NCBI GenBank assembly: GCA_963820035.1
Contig: CAWFYK010000002.1
Coordinates: 1,178,001 to 1,242,000 of the forward strand
Length of the DNA stretch: 64,000 nt
DNA from: JAWWPG01 sp963820035
GTDB taxonomy: Bacteria; Actinomycetota; Actinomycetes; Propionibacteriales; Nocardioidaceae
Direction: 5' to 3'
In this document: in pieces, positions 26,241-35,449 of the stretch
Position numbering within the stretch: position 1 is the stretch's first letter
Layout of the letters: each line of letters begins with the position of its first letter
Notes under the pieces: model-generated
Seen by the model: the letters and a program-made list of their open reading frames with translations, nothing else
What the model was told of the DNA's origin: nothing
Databases searched by the model: none
Position numbers and translations under genes: made by a program

Positions 26241-26489
26241 TCAGGGCAGGAGGTCCCAGTACTGCTTGCGGGCTGGCATGGCGTGGATGACCATCTCGTC
26301 GCCGCTCGCGAAGGTGAGAACGACGGTCTCGAGCAGGCGCGCTTGGGTGTCGAAGCCGAGCCGCAGTTCGCGGTGCGGCCAGTCGTCTTCGCCTTCGCCG
26401 AGCGGTTCGATCCAGAGCGGCCAGTCGGCTGCTTGGACCGTATCTTCGGGCAGCACCCCATGTCTGAGTGCGCTGTCGTGAACCTTCAC
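26241..26489 (-). CDS. Putative toxin of an RHH toxin-antitoxin pair
   Basis: 82 aa, starting MKVHDSALRHGVLPEDTVQA with WPLWIEPL, RELRLGFDTQARLLETVVL and HAMPARKQYWDLLP. The beta-rich size and layout recall BrnT/RelE-like small RNase toxins, but I do not recognise catalytic residues with certainty. Its ATG overlaps the stop of the RHH antitoxin (ATGA), and the pair lies between the two resolvase copies. The toxin role is inferred mainly from the partner and coupling. Confidence 0.65.
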   Translation of the reverse strand: MKVHDSALRHGVLPEDTVQAADWPLWIEPLGEGEDDWPHRELRLGFDTQARLLETVVLTFASGDEMVIHAMPARKQYWDLLP

Positions 26490-26719
26490 GCGGCGAAGCC
26501 GGCCAGCGCCCTGCGGATCGCTTCGGATCGCGAGATGTGCTCGCGCTTGGCGATGGCGTCGACCGCAGCGAGCTCCTCAGCGGTAAGGCGTACTGCCACA
26601 ACCTGCATCGGTTCGGCGCCGCGGCCGGGGCGACCGCGTCCGCGGCGCTTCATCACCTCGACGTCGTAGCCCGCCTCGGCCTCGTCCGCCCACTGCTGGA
26701 TCTGCTCCTCGCTGACCAT
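26486..26719 (-). CDS. CopG-type ribbon-helix-helix antitoxin
   Basis: 77 aa from ATG at 26719. Unlike most antitoxins, the C-terminus carries the RHH DNA-binding fold (VVAVRLTAEELAAVDAIAK then SRSEAIRRALAGF), while the N-terminus (SEEQIQQWADEAEAGYDVEVMKRRG) would bind the toxin. A perfect inverted repeat overlaps the start codon, as expected for autorepression. Confidence 0.8.
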   Translation of the reverse strand: MVSEEQIQQWADEAEAGYDVEVMKRRGRGRPGRGAEPMQVVAVRLTAEELAAVDAIAKREHISRSEAIRRALAGFAA

Positions 26720-26734
26720 ACGCAAAATCGTATG
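26717..26734. promoter_or_regulatory. RHH antitoxin operator candidate
   Basis: CATACG CAAAAT CGTATG, a perfect 6-bp inverted repeat with a 6-bp spacer, overlapping the antitoxin ATG. RHH dimers typically bind such short palindromes. Confidence 0.55.
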
Positions 26735-26886
26735 ACGAAAAACACGTCTGGGGAAGGGCCGGTGAGATCGCGGCACTTGCGTCGCGCGAGAAGAAGGCGG
26801 TCGCTGGTGGGGTCGGGCTCGGCTCGACGCCCGAGCCGACCACGTCCGGTGGTGCGGCCGGGCCAACCCTCTTGGGGAGGCGCGCC

Positions 26887-27401
26887 ATGAGCGCACTACT
26901 TATCGGGTACGCCCGAACCAACCGAGAACGCCCCGGACTCCGCGAGGCACTCGCCGCGTGCCGGGCCGGCGACACGCTCGTGGTCACCTAGCTCGACCGC
27001 CTGGCCCGCTCCCTGCCTCACGCCCGGGCGATCGCCGACGAGCTCATCCCCCGGCAGATCAGCCTCAGCTTGGGAGGGTCGGTCTACGACCCCACAGACG
27101 CCGTCGGTCGCCTGCTGTTCAATGTCCTGGCGATGGTGGCGGAGTCGAGTCGGACCTGATCCGGCTCCGCACGGTTGAGGGGATGAAGGTCGCGAAGGCG
27201 AAGGGTCGGCTGAAGGGTAAGCAGCCCAAGTTGAGCCGTAAGCAGGGGGCGCACCTGGTGTCTCTGGTCCACAGCGGCGAGTACAGCACCCTCGAGGTCG
27301 CCGAGCTGTTCGGTGTCGGACGCTCGACCGTCTACCGCGCCATCCAGCGGCAACGCGCGGCAGCGAAGGCCGAACTCGCGGACTCATCGGCACGACGCTG
27401 A
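26887..27401 (+). pseudogene. Broken second copy of the serine resolvase
   Basis: Almost the same DNA as the resolvase at 25448-26062 but in the opposite orientation. After GYAR the sequence jumps to NRERPGLREAL, removing the catalytic serine and ~30 residues. The codon for the Lys of VVTKLDRL is a TAG stop, and a one-base loss near 27147 shifts the E-helix region. The HTH end (STLEVAELFGVGRSTVYRAI) is intact. Homology starts about 30 bp before the ATG. Confidence 0.85.
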
Positions 27402-27629
27402 CACCATCTCGCCGGTGTCTCGCAATCGACACCCTCGCGGGACGCCGGCGAGCGGCGCTCGTTCCGAGCCAGCCTCGGATCACAGCATCCCGACACCGGT
27501 TCCGCTTCCGGGACCCGCGCGGGTGCACCCTGACCCGCGTCACTTCGTTCCGGACGCGCCGAAACCACACCGCGGGGCCGCGTGGTCGAGCCGACAAGAC
27601 CCCGGGCACGCACATGAGGGCATTGACGA

Positions 27630-28295
27630 TCATGTAGCCCACACACTGCGCTTGTTCCAGGTGGGCAACGCGCGTGCCAGGTCCAGGGGGCCGGTCACAC
27701 GGATCCGCTTCGCACGCAAGGCCTGTGACCATTCGAGCTGCCCGATGTGCCACTGCGCGAGCGCCGTCGACTCGGCGGTGACCACGAGGTCCTCCTCCAT
27801 CTGCGGGTCGGTCAGGCACACTTCGGCCGCGTCGGTGTCGACGAGCATCCACAGCCGGCGTTGACTCGGTGGCTGGTCGGTGAAGTCGAAGCGGGTGACG
27901 ACTCGGCGTGCGGGGAGTCGGTCCACCGCGAGGTAGCGATGGCACCAGTTGTGCAGGAGGAACCCGGGATCGCTGTCCTCAGGTGTCAGCTCGAACCACT
28001 CCTCTGCCCACGTGCCCATGGCCACCAGCACCGGCCGCAGCGCCAATCCGGCCTCGCTCGGCCGGTAGCGCTGCCCCCGACCCGTTGGATGCGGATCAAT
28101 CACGACCACCCCCGCGCGCTCCAGCTCGCGCAGTCTGGAGGTGAGCAGGCTGCGGGACATGCCGGGCGCGCCTCGAGCCAACTCCGTGAACGTGTCCGCG
28201 CCGGTGAGCAGGTTGCGCAACACGATGGGCGTCCAGCGTTCGGCGAGGATCTGGGAGGCGCGCGCGATCGGACAGTACTGCCGGTAGGAGTGCAT
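27630..28295 (-). CDS. HxlR-type regulator with SCP2-like domain (second copy)
   Basis: 221 aa from ATG at 28295, where the conserved HSYRQYCPIARASQILAERW begins. HxlR winged helix in the first ~100 residues (MSRSLLTSRLRELERAGVV), then an SCP2-like ligand-binding half (FDFTDQPPSQRRLWMLV, WHIGQLEWSQALR). Divergent from the alpha/beta-hydrolase gene at 28476, whose expression it probably controls. Clear paralogue of the protein at 12218-12901. Confidence 0.88.
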   Translation of the reverse strand: MHSYRQYCPIARASQILAERWTPIVLRNLLTGADTFTELARGAPGMSRSLLTSRLRELERAGVVVIDPHPTGRGQRYRPSEAGLALRPVLVAMGTWAEEWFELTPEDSDPGFLLHNWCHRYLAVDRLPARRVVTRFDFTDQPPSQRRLWMLVDTDAAEVCLTDPQMEEDLVVTAESTALAQWHIGQLEWSQALRAKRIRVTGPLDLARALPTWNKRSVWAT

Positions 28296-28372
28296 GACCG
28301 AGTGTTCCCACACATGGCCCGTGCTGGCCAGTACGAATTCTGGACTATCTGAGGGCATCTCGACCGCGCAGA

Positions 28373-28399
28373 CTCAGGGGTGTGTCCACCCACCCTGAG
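28373..28399. promoter_or_regulatory. Inverted repeat in the divergent regulator-hydrolase promoter
   Basis: CTCAGGG and CCCTGAG arms 13 bp apart between the divergent HxlR-SCP2 and hydrolase genes; a candidate operator for the HxlR dimer. Confidence 0.35.
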
Positions 28400-28475
28400 A
28401 GGTTCGAGATTGAGACGACTGTCAGTCGGCAGACCAGCCCACCCAGATGAGGTACACCAGGTTCACCGGCGGATC

Positions 28476-29363
28476 ATGTCCGAGGCTGGACTCAAGGGCT
28501 TCATGGTGCGAACCGCTGATGGCGCAGCCGTGCACGTCATGGCCACAGGGACCGGGCCTTCGGTGGTCTTCATCCACGGAACGGGCAGCCCTGGATTGTT
28601 CTGGCTCCCGGCCCTGCAGGAACTGGAGTCCGTGCGGGCGCTCGCGGTCGACCGGCCCGGCTTCGGTCTGAGCGACCCGGTCGCTCCCGCCGCCACCCCG
28701 ACCGAGACCGCGGTCGGATGGATCGATCGCCTGCTTGATGCCCTGGAGCTACCGTCCGCGATCCTGGTGGGCCACTCCATGGGTGGGTTGTGGTCGTTGC
28801 GCTTCGCGCTCGCCCGACCCGAGCGCGTGACGGGGCTTGCCATGCTCGGCGCCCCGTCACTACCCGGTACCCAGGCGCCGCTGCCGTTCCGGCTGATGGG
28901 TACCCCTGGAGTCGGTTCACTGATCTCCCGGCAGCGCGAGACACCCAAGTCCGTCCGCCAGTTCGCCAAGATGGTGGGCGAGGGTGAGACCATCGGCGCC
29001 CACCCCGCGATGGTGGATCTCCTGGTGGCGGTGGGCAACGACCCGGTGGCCGGCCGAGCGCTTCACGACGAGGTTCGCGCACTGATCTCCCCGGCGGCGC
29101 TGCTGAGTCGAAGCGGATTCCGTCGCCGGGCGCGCATCACCGAAGCAGACCTGCACGGGGTCGAGGTCCCGACTCTGCTGGTGGGGGGCGACCGCGATCC
29201 CGTCGGCGGTGCTGACGTCGCACGGCGCGTTCAGTCGCTGATCCCGCACTCCGAACTGAAGGTGTTCGACGGTGGCCACGCCCCCTGGCTCGGCCAGCCC
29301 CACCAGGTGGCGTCCGTCTTGGCCGAATGGGTACAGCGGGTGGACGGTGACAGGACTGACTGA
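28476..29363 (+). CDS. Alpha/beta-hydrolase
   Basis: 295 aa. Oxyanion-hole FIHGTGSPG, nucleophile elbow VGHSMGG, acid in VGGDRDPVGG and base in GGHAPW give a complete Ser-Asp-His triad. Cytosolic, no signal peptide. Family includes esterases, epoxide hydrolases and haloalkane dehalogenases; the Ser nucleophile favours an ester or C-C hydrolase. ATG at 28476 chosen by homology-like start MSEAGLKGFMVRTADG. Divergent from the HxlR-SCP2 regulator. Confidence 0.88.
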   Translation: MSEAGLKGFMVRTADGAAVHVMATGTGPSVVFIHGTGSPGLFWLPALQELESVRALAVDRPGFGLSDPVAPAATPTETAVGWIDRLLDALELPSAILVGHSMGGLWSLRFALARPERVTGLAMLGAPSLPGTQAPLPFRLMGTPGVGSLISRQRETPKSVRQFAKMVGEGETIGAHPAMVDLLVAVGNDPVAGRALHDEVRALISPAALLSRSGFRRRARITEADLHGVEVPTLLVGGDRDPVGGADVARRVQSLIPHSELKVFDGGHAPWLGQPHQVASVLAEWVQRVDGDRTD

Positions 29364-29462
29364 CCTACACAGCCACCGGAGGCCGCTTCTTGGCAGCGAT
29401 CGCTCACCGGCACGCGCCGCCTGCCCATCGGTGTCCGGATTTCAACTCACCCGCCGTTCGCG

Positions 29463-29577
29463 TAAGCCATCGCACCCCGACGTTGCTACCAGGGTCTCGC
29501 AGCCACACCAACTCGCCAACGCCGGTGATCACTGCGGGCTCGGCGAGCACCGCGCCTCCATGAGCAATGGCAGCCAG
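29463..29577 (-). pseudogene. VOC-family C-terminal remnant
   Basis: About 38 residues reading AIAHGGAVLAEPAVITGVGE then LVWLRDPG, the usual last half-module of a VOC (glyoxalase-like) protein. The preceding ~80 codons stay open but do not resemble VOC. Remnant only. Confidence 0.4.
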
Positions 29578-30719
29578 CGTCTCCGGCGTAGGTGAGGAGA
29601 TCGATCGCGGGACCTTCCAAGCCAAAGTTGTTGGCGTAGTAGCCAGCGCTAGTTGCGACGCTTCTCGGCATCAGCCCGTTCGCGGTTTCCTCGCTGAGGA
29701 GCTTCCAGAACGCGGTTGGCGGAACGACGCTGGTCCGTGCTCGCGTGTGGTACTGGAACAGGTAGTCGTGGACGTCGAGGGCGTCGGGTGAGGTGCCGGG
29801 CTTATCGTCGACGCGTACTGGGGGCAGGGCGCGGAGACCACGGTCTTCTGCTGTCGCCTCCGTCAGAGCCTCGTCGACCCATCCGGCGGGCTGGATCCGC
29901 TCGGCCGGGGCTAGATATTAGTTGAGTGAGCATGGATCACGGTCTGCCACAGGCCAGGACGGGTGTCTCGTATATCGGGGGCGGTTGGACAAGACGTGGG
30001 AGATTCTCTGGAGACCGGGTCTCTGGTCATGCGCTCTTGCGCTGCCATCGGGAGAGCCGGAATTGCCGCTAGCTGGATAGTCCTGGGCGCGCTCTGTCAC
30101 TTTGCGTCAGTGATGTTCGCCTCATGCCAGGCTCCGGGACGGCCGCCGCATGCTCCCAGAGCACGGCCACCGATGGGCTGCTGGTCGCCGCGCAGAGGGA
30201 TGCGCATGCGGGACAACTTCGGCTCGGCGCCGGAGTGTCCCAATCGCCCCACGAGCCGTTGGGCGTACGAGACAGCTGCACAGGACCCGGACGAAGCGCC
30301 CCACACCGCCCAGAATGGGGGACGAGTTGCGAACGCACGGATCCGCCGATCAGGGCTGGGCGGAGGCAACATCCCTCGGAACCCGCTCTTCGGGGCACCC
30401 ACGCTGTTGCGGAGGTGTCAAGTACTCAGGCCACGAATCCCAACGAGAACATCGGGCCGGCGCCATGGCATCTGACGCCGTTTATGGGGCTCGATCCGAG
30501 ATCGGTGCATCGCGGCGACTTCCGGACCGGGTGTCCGAGTGACGGGCGTTGTGCGTGCCGATAGTCCACCGGCCAACTGCCCAGTCGGGCACCTCCCCAA
30601 GGGGGCACCGTCCCTATCGGGCAGCTACTGCGCGCAGAAAGTGTGCCCGATGGCCCCTGGCAGCCCTTCCTCGCAGCGGCTAGCGTCATCGAGAAGCGCG
30701 CTCCGGCAGGGAGGTCACG
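29578..30719. other. 1.1 kb with no supportable gene
   Basis: Minus-strand frame 29578-29790 stays open (HDYLFQYHTRARTSVVPPT...) and may be the 5' part of the VOC-fragment gene. The rest shows only shadow ORFs. Short repeated words around GGGCA/TGCCC between 30580 and 30660 form small hairpins upstream of the next gene. Confidence 0.35.
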
Positions 30720-32474
30720 ATGCCAGGTCGCCACGACACTGATCTCGGGCCGGCCGCCGACACTCGACCGTTGAGTCCGCCAGTTGCGCGCGGAGCGCGG
30801 GAAACACCCTACGCAGCAGGCGGCGAGTTCCCTCGCGACGCCGTGACCTTCGCAGCGCTGCAGGTGGTCGCCGGCAACCGGGCCGTCTCGCGGTTGCTGG
30901 CAAAGCCCGCGCCGAACGCGGTTCAGCGCTGCGGCCCCACCCCCTGTGACTGCACTCCCGAGGAGCGGGCGGAGAAGGAAACCAATCAGGCCTCAGCGCC
31001 CGTGCAGCGAGCCACCTCGCCCGACTGGGCGATTCGCGGCAAGTTCCCCGGCGCGGCGTCCGTACCGAACACCATCTTCTTTGACATGAACGAGACCAGC
31101 CCGGACGCGACGGAGCAAGGCAAGCTTGCGCCGCTGGCCACCCCGCCAACTCAAGCGCTCACCCTCAAGGGCAGCACCAGCGAGGAAGGTGCCGCCGGGC
31201 TCAACGCGAGCATCGCGAGCACCCGGATCGCGGCCGTCTCCAGCGGCCTGGCCGCTGCAGGACATACCGGGGCCCGCACCCCGGAGCCCCGCCCACTCGC
31301 CGGCGCAGGAAATATCGACTATCGGCGCGCGCGCTCGGTCGAGGTCCGCCCCACCGGCGCAGTGTCGCCGACACCGGACTGCTCGGCCGGCCCGCAGCCC
31401 AACGACTGCGGTCCTGCCCCGAGTCCCTTCACGACCGCGCTCGCGCGCGCCCACGCGATGGTCGCGAGTGCACGCGCCGCACTCGCGGCTCCCGACGCCG
31501 CGACGACGGCGTTGCTGACCCAGCTGTTCGGTGGGACCGCCGCCGCGCCGACAGTCAGCGCCAACCTGGCCGCCATCGACGGGCAGCTCACCCACATGAC
31601 GCCATTTGGTGGCACCAGCGGGCACCGCTGCGTCAACACCTGTGATGCCGCGTGCGGCGCCGGCGCCACCGCCTACAATGATGGTGACGGGCCGAGCGCC
31701 CTGATGACCCTTTGCCCGATCTACCTGGCTGACCCGGACCTCGACTCGCGCGCTTCCGTCCTCATTCACGAGGGCTCCCACGGCACCGTGGGACTGACCA
31801 CCGATGACCAGTCCTACGTGTGGCAGCGGCTCATCACCCGGCTGCCCCCCGCGATGGCGCTGAACAATGCGGACAGCTACACCGGGCTGGTCCAACTGAT
31901 TGTCAACCCCGGCAGCGTCACGCTGGGTCCCTCAGCTCCCGACACGCACGCCGGTGGCATGTCGGCGGCCGAGCAGGGCCAGGTAGATGACGCGGTCGCC
32001 TGGCTGCAGCAATGGATCATGGGGATGCAATCCGAGGTGTCGTCCCTGTACGGCGTCATTGTGGAGTCACGCACCGCGTCACCGCCATCCTGGTCGAACA
32101 CCTACTACGAGGAGACCATGACGCGAATCGCCCCGATCTTCGGGCTGCACGCGCCGCCGCCGGTGTCCGGCAAGACTGACCAGGTGGCCATCGCAGGCAT
32201 CTCGGATCGGTACGACACGCTGCTCGGGGCGGTGACCAACCAGCTCAGCTTGACCAAGGTCGGCGGAGCGGTCACGACGTGGGACGCCGGACCGGGCACG
32301 ACCGTTCGCTTCGGCACGGACTTCTTCGCCTCCGGGCAGACAGCGCGCAGCCGCACCGAGTTGCTGTTGAGCGCTGTCATCGCGGCTGACCCGAACATCA
32401 CCGCTGCCCGACGCGGACAGTACCGCTCCGCGCTCCTGAGCATCGTCGCCCGCGGAAACATCGGGACGCCATGA
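30720..32474 (+). CDS. Putative eCIS-type cargo: OmpA-like plus zinc-metalloprotease-like protein
   Basis: 584 aa, no signal peptide. Residues ~42-62 carry LQVVAGNRAVSRLL, and 69-80 QRCGPTPCDCTP, a leader pattern common in DUF4157-type proteins linked to contractile injection systems in Actinobacteria. Residues ~118-210 look like an OmpA-like peptidoglycan-binding domain (IFFDMNETSPD ... YRRARSVEVR). Around 348-386 a LIHEGSHG motif (His350, Glu351, His354) followed by NNADSY recalls deuterolysin/M35-like zinc proteases. Coupled by ATGA to the next gene. No sheath, tube or baseplate genes are in the window, so delivery by an injection system is inference. Confidence 0.6.
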   Translation: MPGRHDTDLGPAADTRPLSPPVARGARETPYAAGGEFPRDAVTFAALQVVAGNRAVSRLLAKPAPNAVQRCGPTPCDCTPEERAEKETNQASAPVQRATSPDWAIRGKFPGAASVPNTIFFDMNETSPDATEQGKLAPLATPPTQALTLKGSTSEEGAAGLNASIASTRIAAVSSGLAAAGHTGARTPEPRPLAGAGNIDYRRARSVEVRPTGAVSPTPDCSAGPQPNDCGPAPSPFTTALARAHAMVASARAALAAPDAATTALLTQLFGGTAAAPTVSANLAAIDGQLTHMTPFGGTSGHRCVNTCDAACGAGATAYNDGDGPSALMTLCPIYLADPDLDSRASVLIHEGSHGTVGLTTDDQSYVWQRLITRLPPAMALNNADSYTGLVQLIVNPGSVTLGPSAPDTHAGGMSAAEQGQVDDAVAWLQQWIMGMQSEVSSLYGVIVESRTASPPSWSNTYYEETMTRIAPIFGLHAPPPVSGKTDQVAIAGISDRYDTLLGAVTNQLSLTKVGGAVTTWDAGPGTTVRFGTDFFASGQTARSRTELLLSAVIAADPNITAARRGQYRSALLSIVARGNIGTP

Positions 32475-33565
32475 CGCCGCCCGAGTCCTCGCCCGTCGGC
32501 GGTCTGGCGGTGATCCACTCCGGGCTCCCCCTGGCGGGCGTCGCAGGCACTGCCGGGCCTGGCCCCGTCCTCGGCGCTGCCGGCGGCAACTGGCTGCACT
32601 GCTTCACCGGAACACCCCGGACGAAGGCGCAGTACTTCCGGCTCGATCACGACGGTGTACTGGTCGAGCCGCCGGTCGCCACGGGGCTGCCCCCCGTGCA
32701 TTCCGTCGCTGGGGGTCCGGACGAGCTGCTGGTGTCATGCGTAGACGAGGTCGACGGCCGAGCGGCGCCGCTGCTGGCTCGGGTCGGGTTCGACGGTCGC
32801 GTTGGTCGCCGCGGCCACCTCCCGATCGAGGGGACGCTGACTCGCTGGCCGACCCTCGCCCGCTCGCCCGAGACCGCCTGCTGTGCCTGGAGCAGCAGCA
32901 ATGGCGAGCACCACGACTGGATCGCCGAGTTGGTCGGTGACGAGCCCGTGGAGCGGCTGGTCCCTGTCGATATCGGGGCTGGGCCGGAGGCCACTGACCT
33001 GTCGGTCGCGGCGATTGGGAGTGACGTGCTGATGGCCAGCCTGCTGAGGGGCCCGCCACGGGTTTCGCTGCGCCGGCTGCGCCATGGTCGCGTGGTCACG
33101 GCCGACGAACTTCTCGACATCGGCAATCCGACGTTCCTGCGCTTGTACGGCGGGACACGCGGGTGGTGGCTGCTCTGGGCGGAGCCGAATGGCACCCTGC
33201 TGGTGCGGCGGCTGCAGCCCTCCGCAGAAGATCTGGCGGGCGGTTGGGAGCAACCGCGGGCGGTCTACCGGGCGGGTCCGGTAGACCGAGTCTTCGACGC
33301 GCACCTGCTGGTGGGTCCCGTCGACGCAGCTCTCCTGGTGCGCGTTTCTCAGCCTGGTGGAGCGCACCGGCACCACTTCCGTGACCTCCTCACAGTGCTG
33401 GCACACGAGGACGATGCGCCGCATTCGTTCCTGGAGCTGAGCGAACCGGGCACGGGCTATTCGGCTGGTGGATGGGTGTCCGGCCGGCTGGTCGTCGTAC
33501 ACGGTGCAGTGCAGCCACTTGTCACTGTTCTTGCGCACCCGTCGGGTGAGCGAGTCCGGAGCTGA
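32471..33565 (+). CDS. Beta-propeller-like hypothetical protein
   Basis: 364 aa, no signal peptide, no family recognised with certainty. Repeating blade-like segments (LLVSCVDEVDGRAAPLLARVGFDG, TACCAWSSSNGEHH, GWWLLWAEPNGTLLVRRL, GGWVSGRLVVVHG) suggest a six- or seven-bladed beta-propeller. ATGA overlap with the upstream protease-like gene argues for a functional pair, for example chaperone, inhibitor or immunity partner, or an adaptor; this is inference. Confidence 0.55.
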   Translation: MTPPESSPVGGLAVIHSGLPLAGVAGTAGPGPVLGAAGGNWLHCFTGTPRTKAQYFRLDHDGVLVEPPVATGLPPVHSVAGGPDELLVSCVDEVDGRAAPLLARVGFDGRVGRRGHLPIEGTLTRWPTLARSPETACCAWSSSNGEHHDWIAELVGDEPVERLVPVDIGAGPEATDLSVAAIGSDVLMASLLRGPPRVSLRRLRHGRVVTADELLDIGNPTFLRLYGGTRGWWLLWAEPNGTLLVRRLQPSAEDLAGGWEQPRAVYRAGPVDRVFDAHLLVGPVDAALLVRVSQPGGAHRHHFRDLLTVLAHEDDAPHSFLELSEPGTGYSAGGWVSGRLVVVHGAVQPLVTVLAHPSGERVRS

Positions 33566-33651
33566 GGACATGACCGCAGTGCATGCGGAATGCTGACGAG
33601 CCCTTGCGCCGGGTCAAGCAGGGTAGGCCGCGCCGGTGAAGTTGACCATGA

Positions 33652-34008
33652 TCAAGAACAGGATGTTGCCCCCGCAGTTACGAAGAAAATGTTCCCCTTC
33701 TGCCCGCCGAGGGTGAAGTTCGTGCAGATCTCGGGAAGCAGGAGCTAGCGGAGCAGTTTCCCGTTGCTCTGGTCGAAGCAGTGCAGACCGTCGTGAGCGG
33801 CACACCAGACGCGGCCGCGATTGTCGACCCGGACGCCGTCGAAGCCTCCGGCGTCACATTCCGCGAGTAGCTCTCTACCGCTGAGCGTCTTACTAGACGA
33901 GACGCCGAAGCGGCAGATGTGCCGACGCCGGGTGTCCGCGATGTAGAGCGTGCGCGCGTCGGCGGAGAGGGCCAGCCCTTTGGGCGCTCGACGTCGCGAC
34001 ATCGCGGC
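33652..34008 (-). pseudogene. SMP-30/gluconolactonase C-terminal remnant
   Basis: Frame reads PKGLALSADARTLYIADT, GFDGVRVDNRGRVWCAAHDG, HCFDQSNGKLLR, an in-frame TAG at 33745, then LPEICTNFTLGG and NIFFVTAG to a stop at 33652. This is the last third of an SMP-30/gluconolactonase-type propeller, with the N-terminal two-thirds missing. Confidence 0.65.
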
Positions 34009-34142
34009 GATTTGCTTCTGCACCCCACCACGATCCTCTTGCGGGCGATTCGATGTCCCATCATTGGACCGCTTGGAATGTGGCAAGTGAGTGTGTCGAG
34101 TGCAGGACCGGGCTCTCCTCTTCGCCAGTACCTGATGCCACG

Positions 34143-35020
34143 ATGTCGGGTATGACATGCGACATCCGTGCTGCTGGCCGATCCTTCATCGAACGCGAGG
34201 GACGGCTTGTGGAACGCAGGCTCGCCGCGGTGCTGTTCGACGATGCGGACCCTGCCGGTGCGGTCGACGCCGTCCTGGCCTACCGCAATTCTGACGGAGG
34301 GTTCGGGCAAGGGCTCGAGCCCGACAGGCGGTGTCCGGCCAGTCTTCCTATCGATGTGGAGCGAGCGCTGGACGTATTGATCGAGGCCGGGTCCAGCCGC
34401 GTCCGCGTCGTGCCCTGGTCCTGTTAGCTGCGACTGGCTGGGCGTTGTGGCCAGGACAACGGTGCAGTTCCACTGGCCTCCCTGAGATCGAGAACTACCC
34501 CCGTGCCGAGCTCTGGACAGACTGGACTTACGTGCCGGGTCTGAACCCGGCCGCCGGGCTGGCAGGGCGGCTGCACCGGAGGGGCGTCACTCACCAGTGG
34601 CTCACCCAGGCCACCTTGTGGACCTGGGCCCGGCTCGAGTCCGGGTTCGACGAGGACGCGCATGCCCTGGTCGAGGTGCTGGAGTTCCTCGCCTACGTGC
34701 CCGACCGGCGACGCGCGGAGCAGTTTGCCGCCCAGGTTGGCGACTGGCTCGCGGACCTCCGTTGGTTCCGCGCCTCCCCAGACGACCCGGGATACGGGCT
34801 CACTCCCCTCCACTTGGCGCCGACTCCCAACAGCCCTTGGAGGCGACTGTTTGACGACGCCACCATCGACAGCCACCTCGACCGGATGGTCAGGGATCAG
34901 GAGCCCGACGGCGGCTGGGATATCACCTGGAGTGCACCTGGGTTCCCTTCTACGTTGGAGTGGCGCGGTATCGAGACACTTCGAGCTCTGCGCACCCTCA
35001 CAGCCTACGGTCGGCTCTGA
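34143..35020 (+). pseudogene. Frameshifted alpha-alpha-barrel (prenyltransferase/squalene-cyclase-like) protein
   Basis: First frame from ATG 34143: MSGMTCDIRAAGRSFI, then VLAYRNSDGGFGQGLEPD, a QW-like repeat. It ends at 34427; the continuation is in another frame (ATGWALWPGQR ... NPAAGLAGRLHRRGV ... QEPDGGWDITWSAP ... ETLRALRTLTAYGRL) to 35020. Overall a prenyltransferase/squalene-oxidase-repeat fold without the DxDD catalytic motif. A shift plus a probable small deletion lie at about 34400. Confidence 0.65.
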
Positions 35021-35181
35021 TCTGAGGGATCGCCCCACCAACCTCCAACACGATCAATCGCACCGGCATCTGCGTGACTCGCTGATCGAGCCGAACCGCC
35101 AGGTAGACGAACGATATGCGGTCGCGGCAGGATACGTCGGCAGCATTTCGACGCGAACCAATCGACGTCCCGCATGCGGAT

Positions 35182-35210
35182 CCTCACGCGGAGCGTGACC
35201 ATTACGGGAT
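35182..35210. repeat. Inverted copy of a dispersed 29-bp REP-like repeat
   Basis: CTCACGCGGAGCGTGACC followed by ATTACGGGAT, the reverse complement of the tandem units at 55951-56008 with three mismatches in 29. Confidence 0.5.
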
Positions 35211-35294
35211 CCGCCATCAGGACGGTGGCTGACCAAGAAGAGTCCAGCACCCGAGGTTCGAGCCGCTGCTTCCTGTCCTGATGGGGGCAATAAT

Positions 35295-35426
35295 GTCGTT
35301 GCGCCCTGGCAGACGTCCGACCCAGGCTCCAACGTGGTGGACGTCTACGTCGGCTACCTTCGCAAGAAGTGCGGGTCGGACACGATCAAGACCGTCCGCG
35401 GCATGGGCTACCGCCTCGAGCCGTAG
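35295..35426 (+). pseudogene. OmpR-type response regulator C-terminal fragment
   Basis: 44 codons ending SNVVDVYVGYLRKKCGSDTI and KTVRGMGYRLEP, the recognition helix and wing of an OmpR/PhoB winged helix. Receiver domain and most of the DNA-binding domain are gone. Confidence 0.7.
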
Positions 35427-35449
35427 CCCCGCTTCGGCAGCCGCCGGGT

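Noticed and set aside
30720..32474. Canonical DUF4157 protease
   Set aside because: The metal motif is HEGSH, placed after an OmpA-like region rather than an HELxH-type DUF4157 core, so only the leader-type similarity is claimed.
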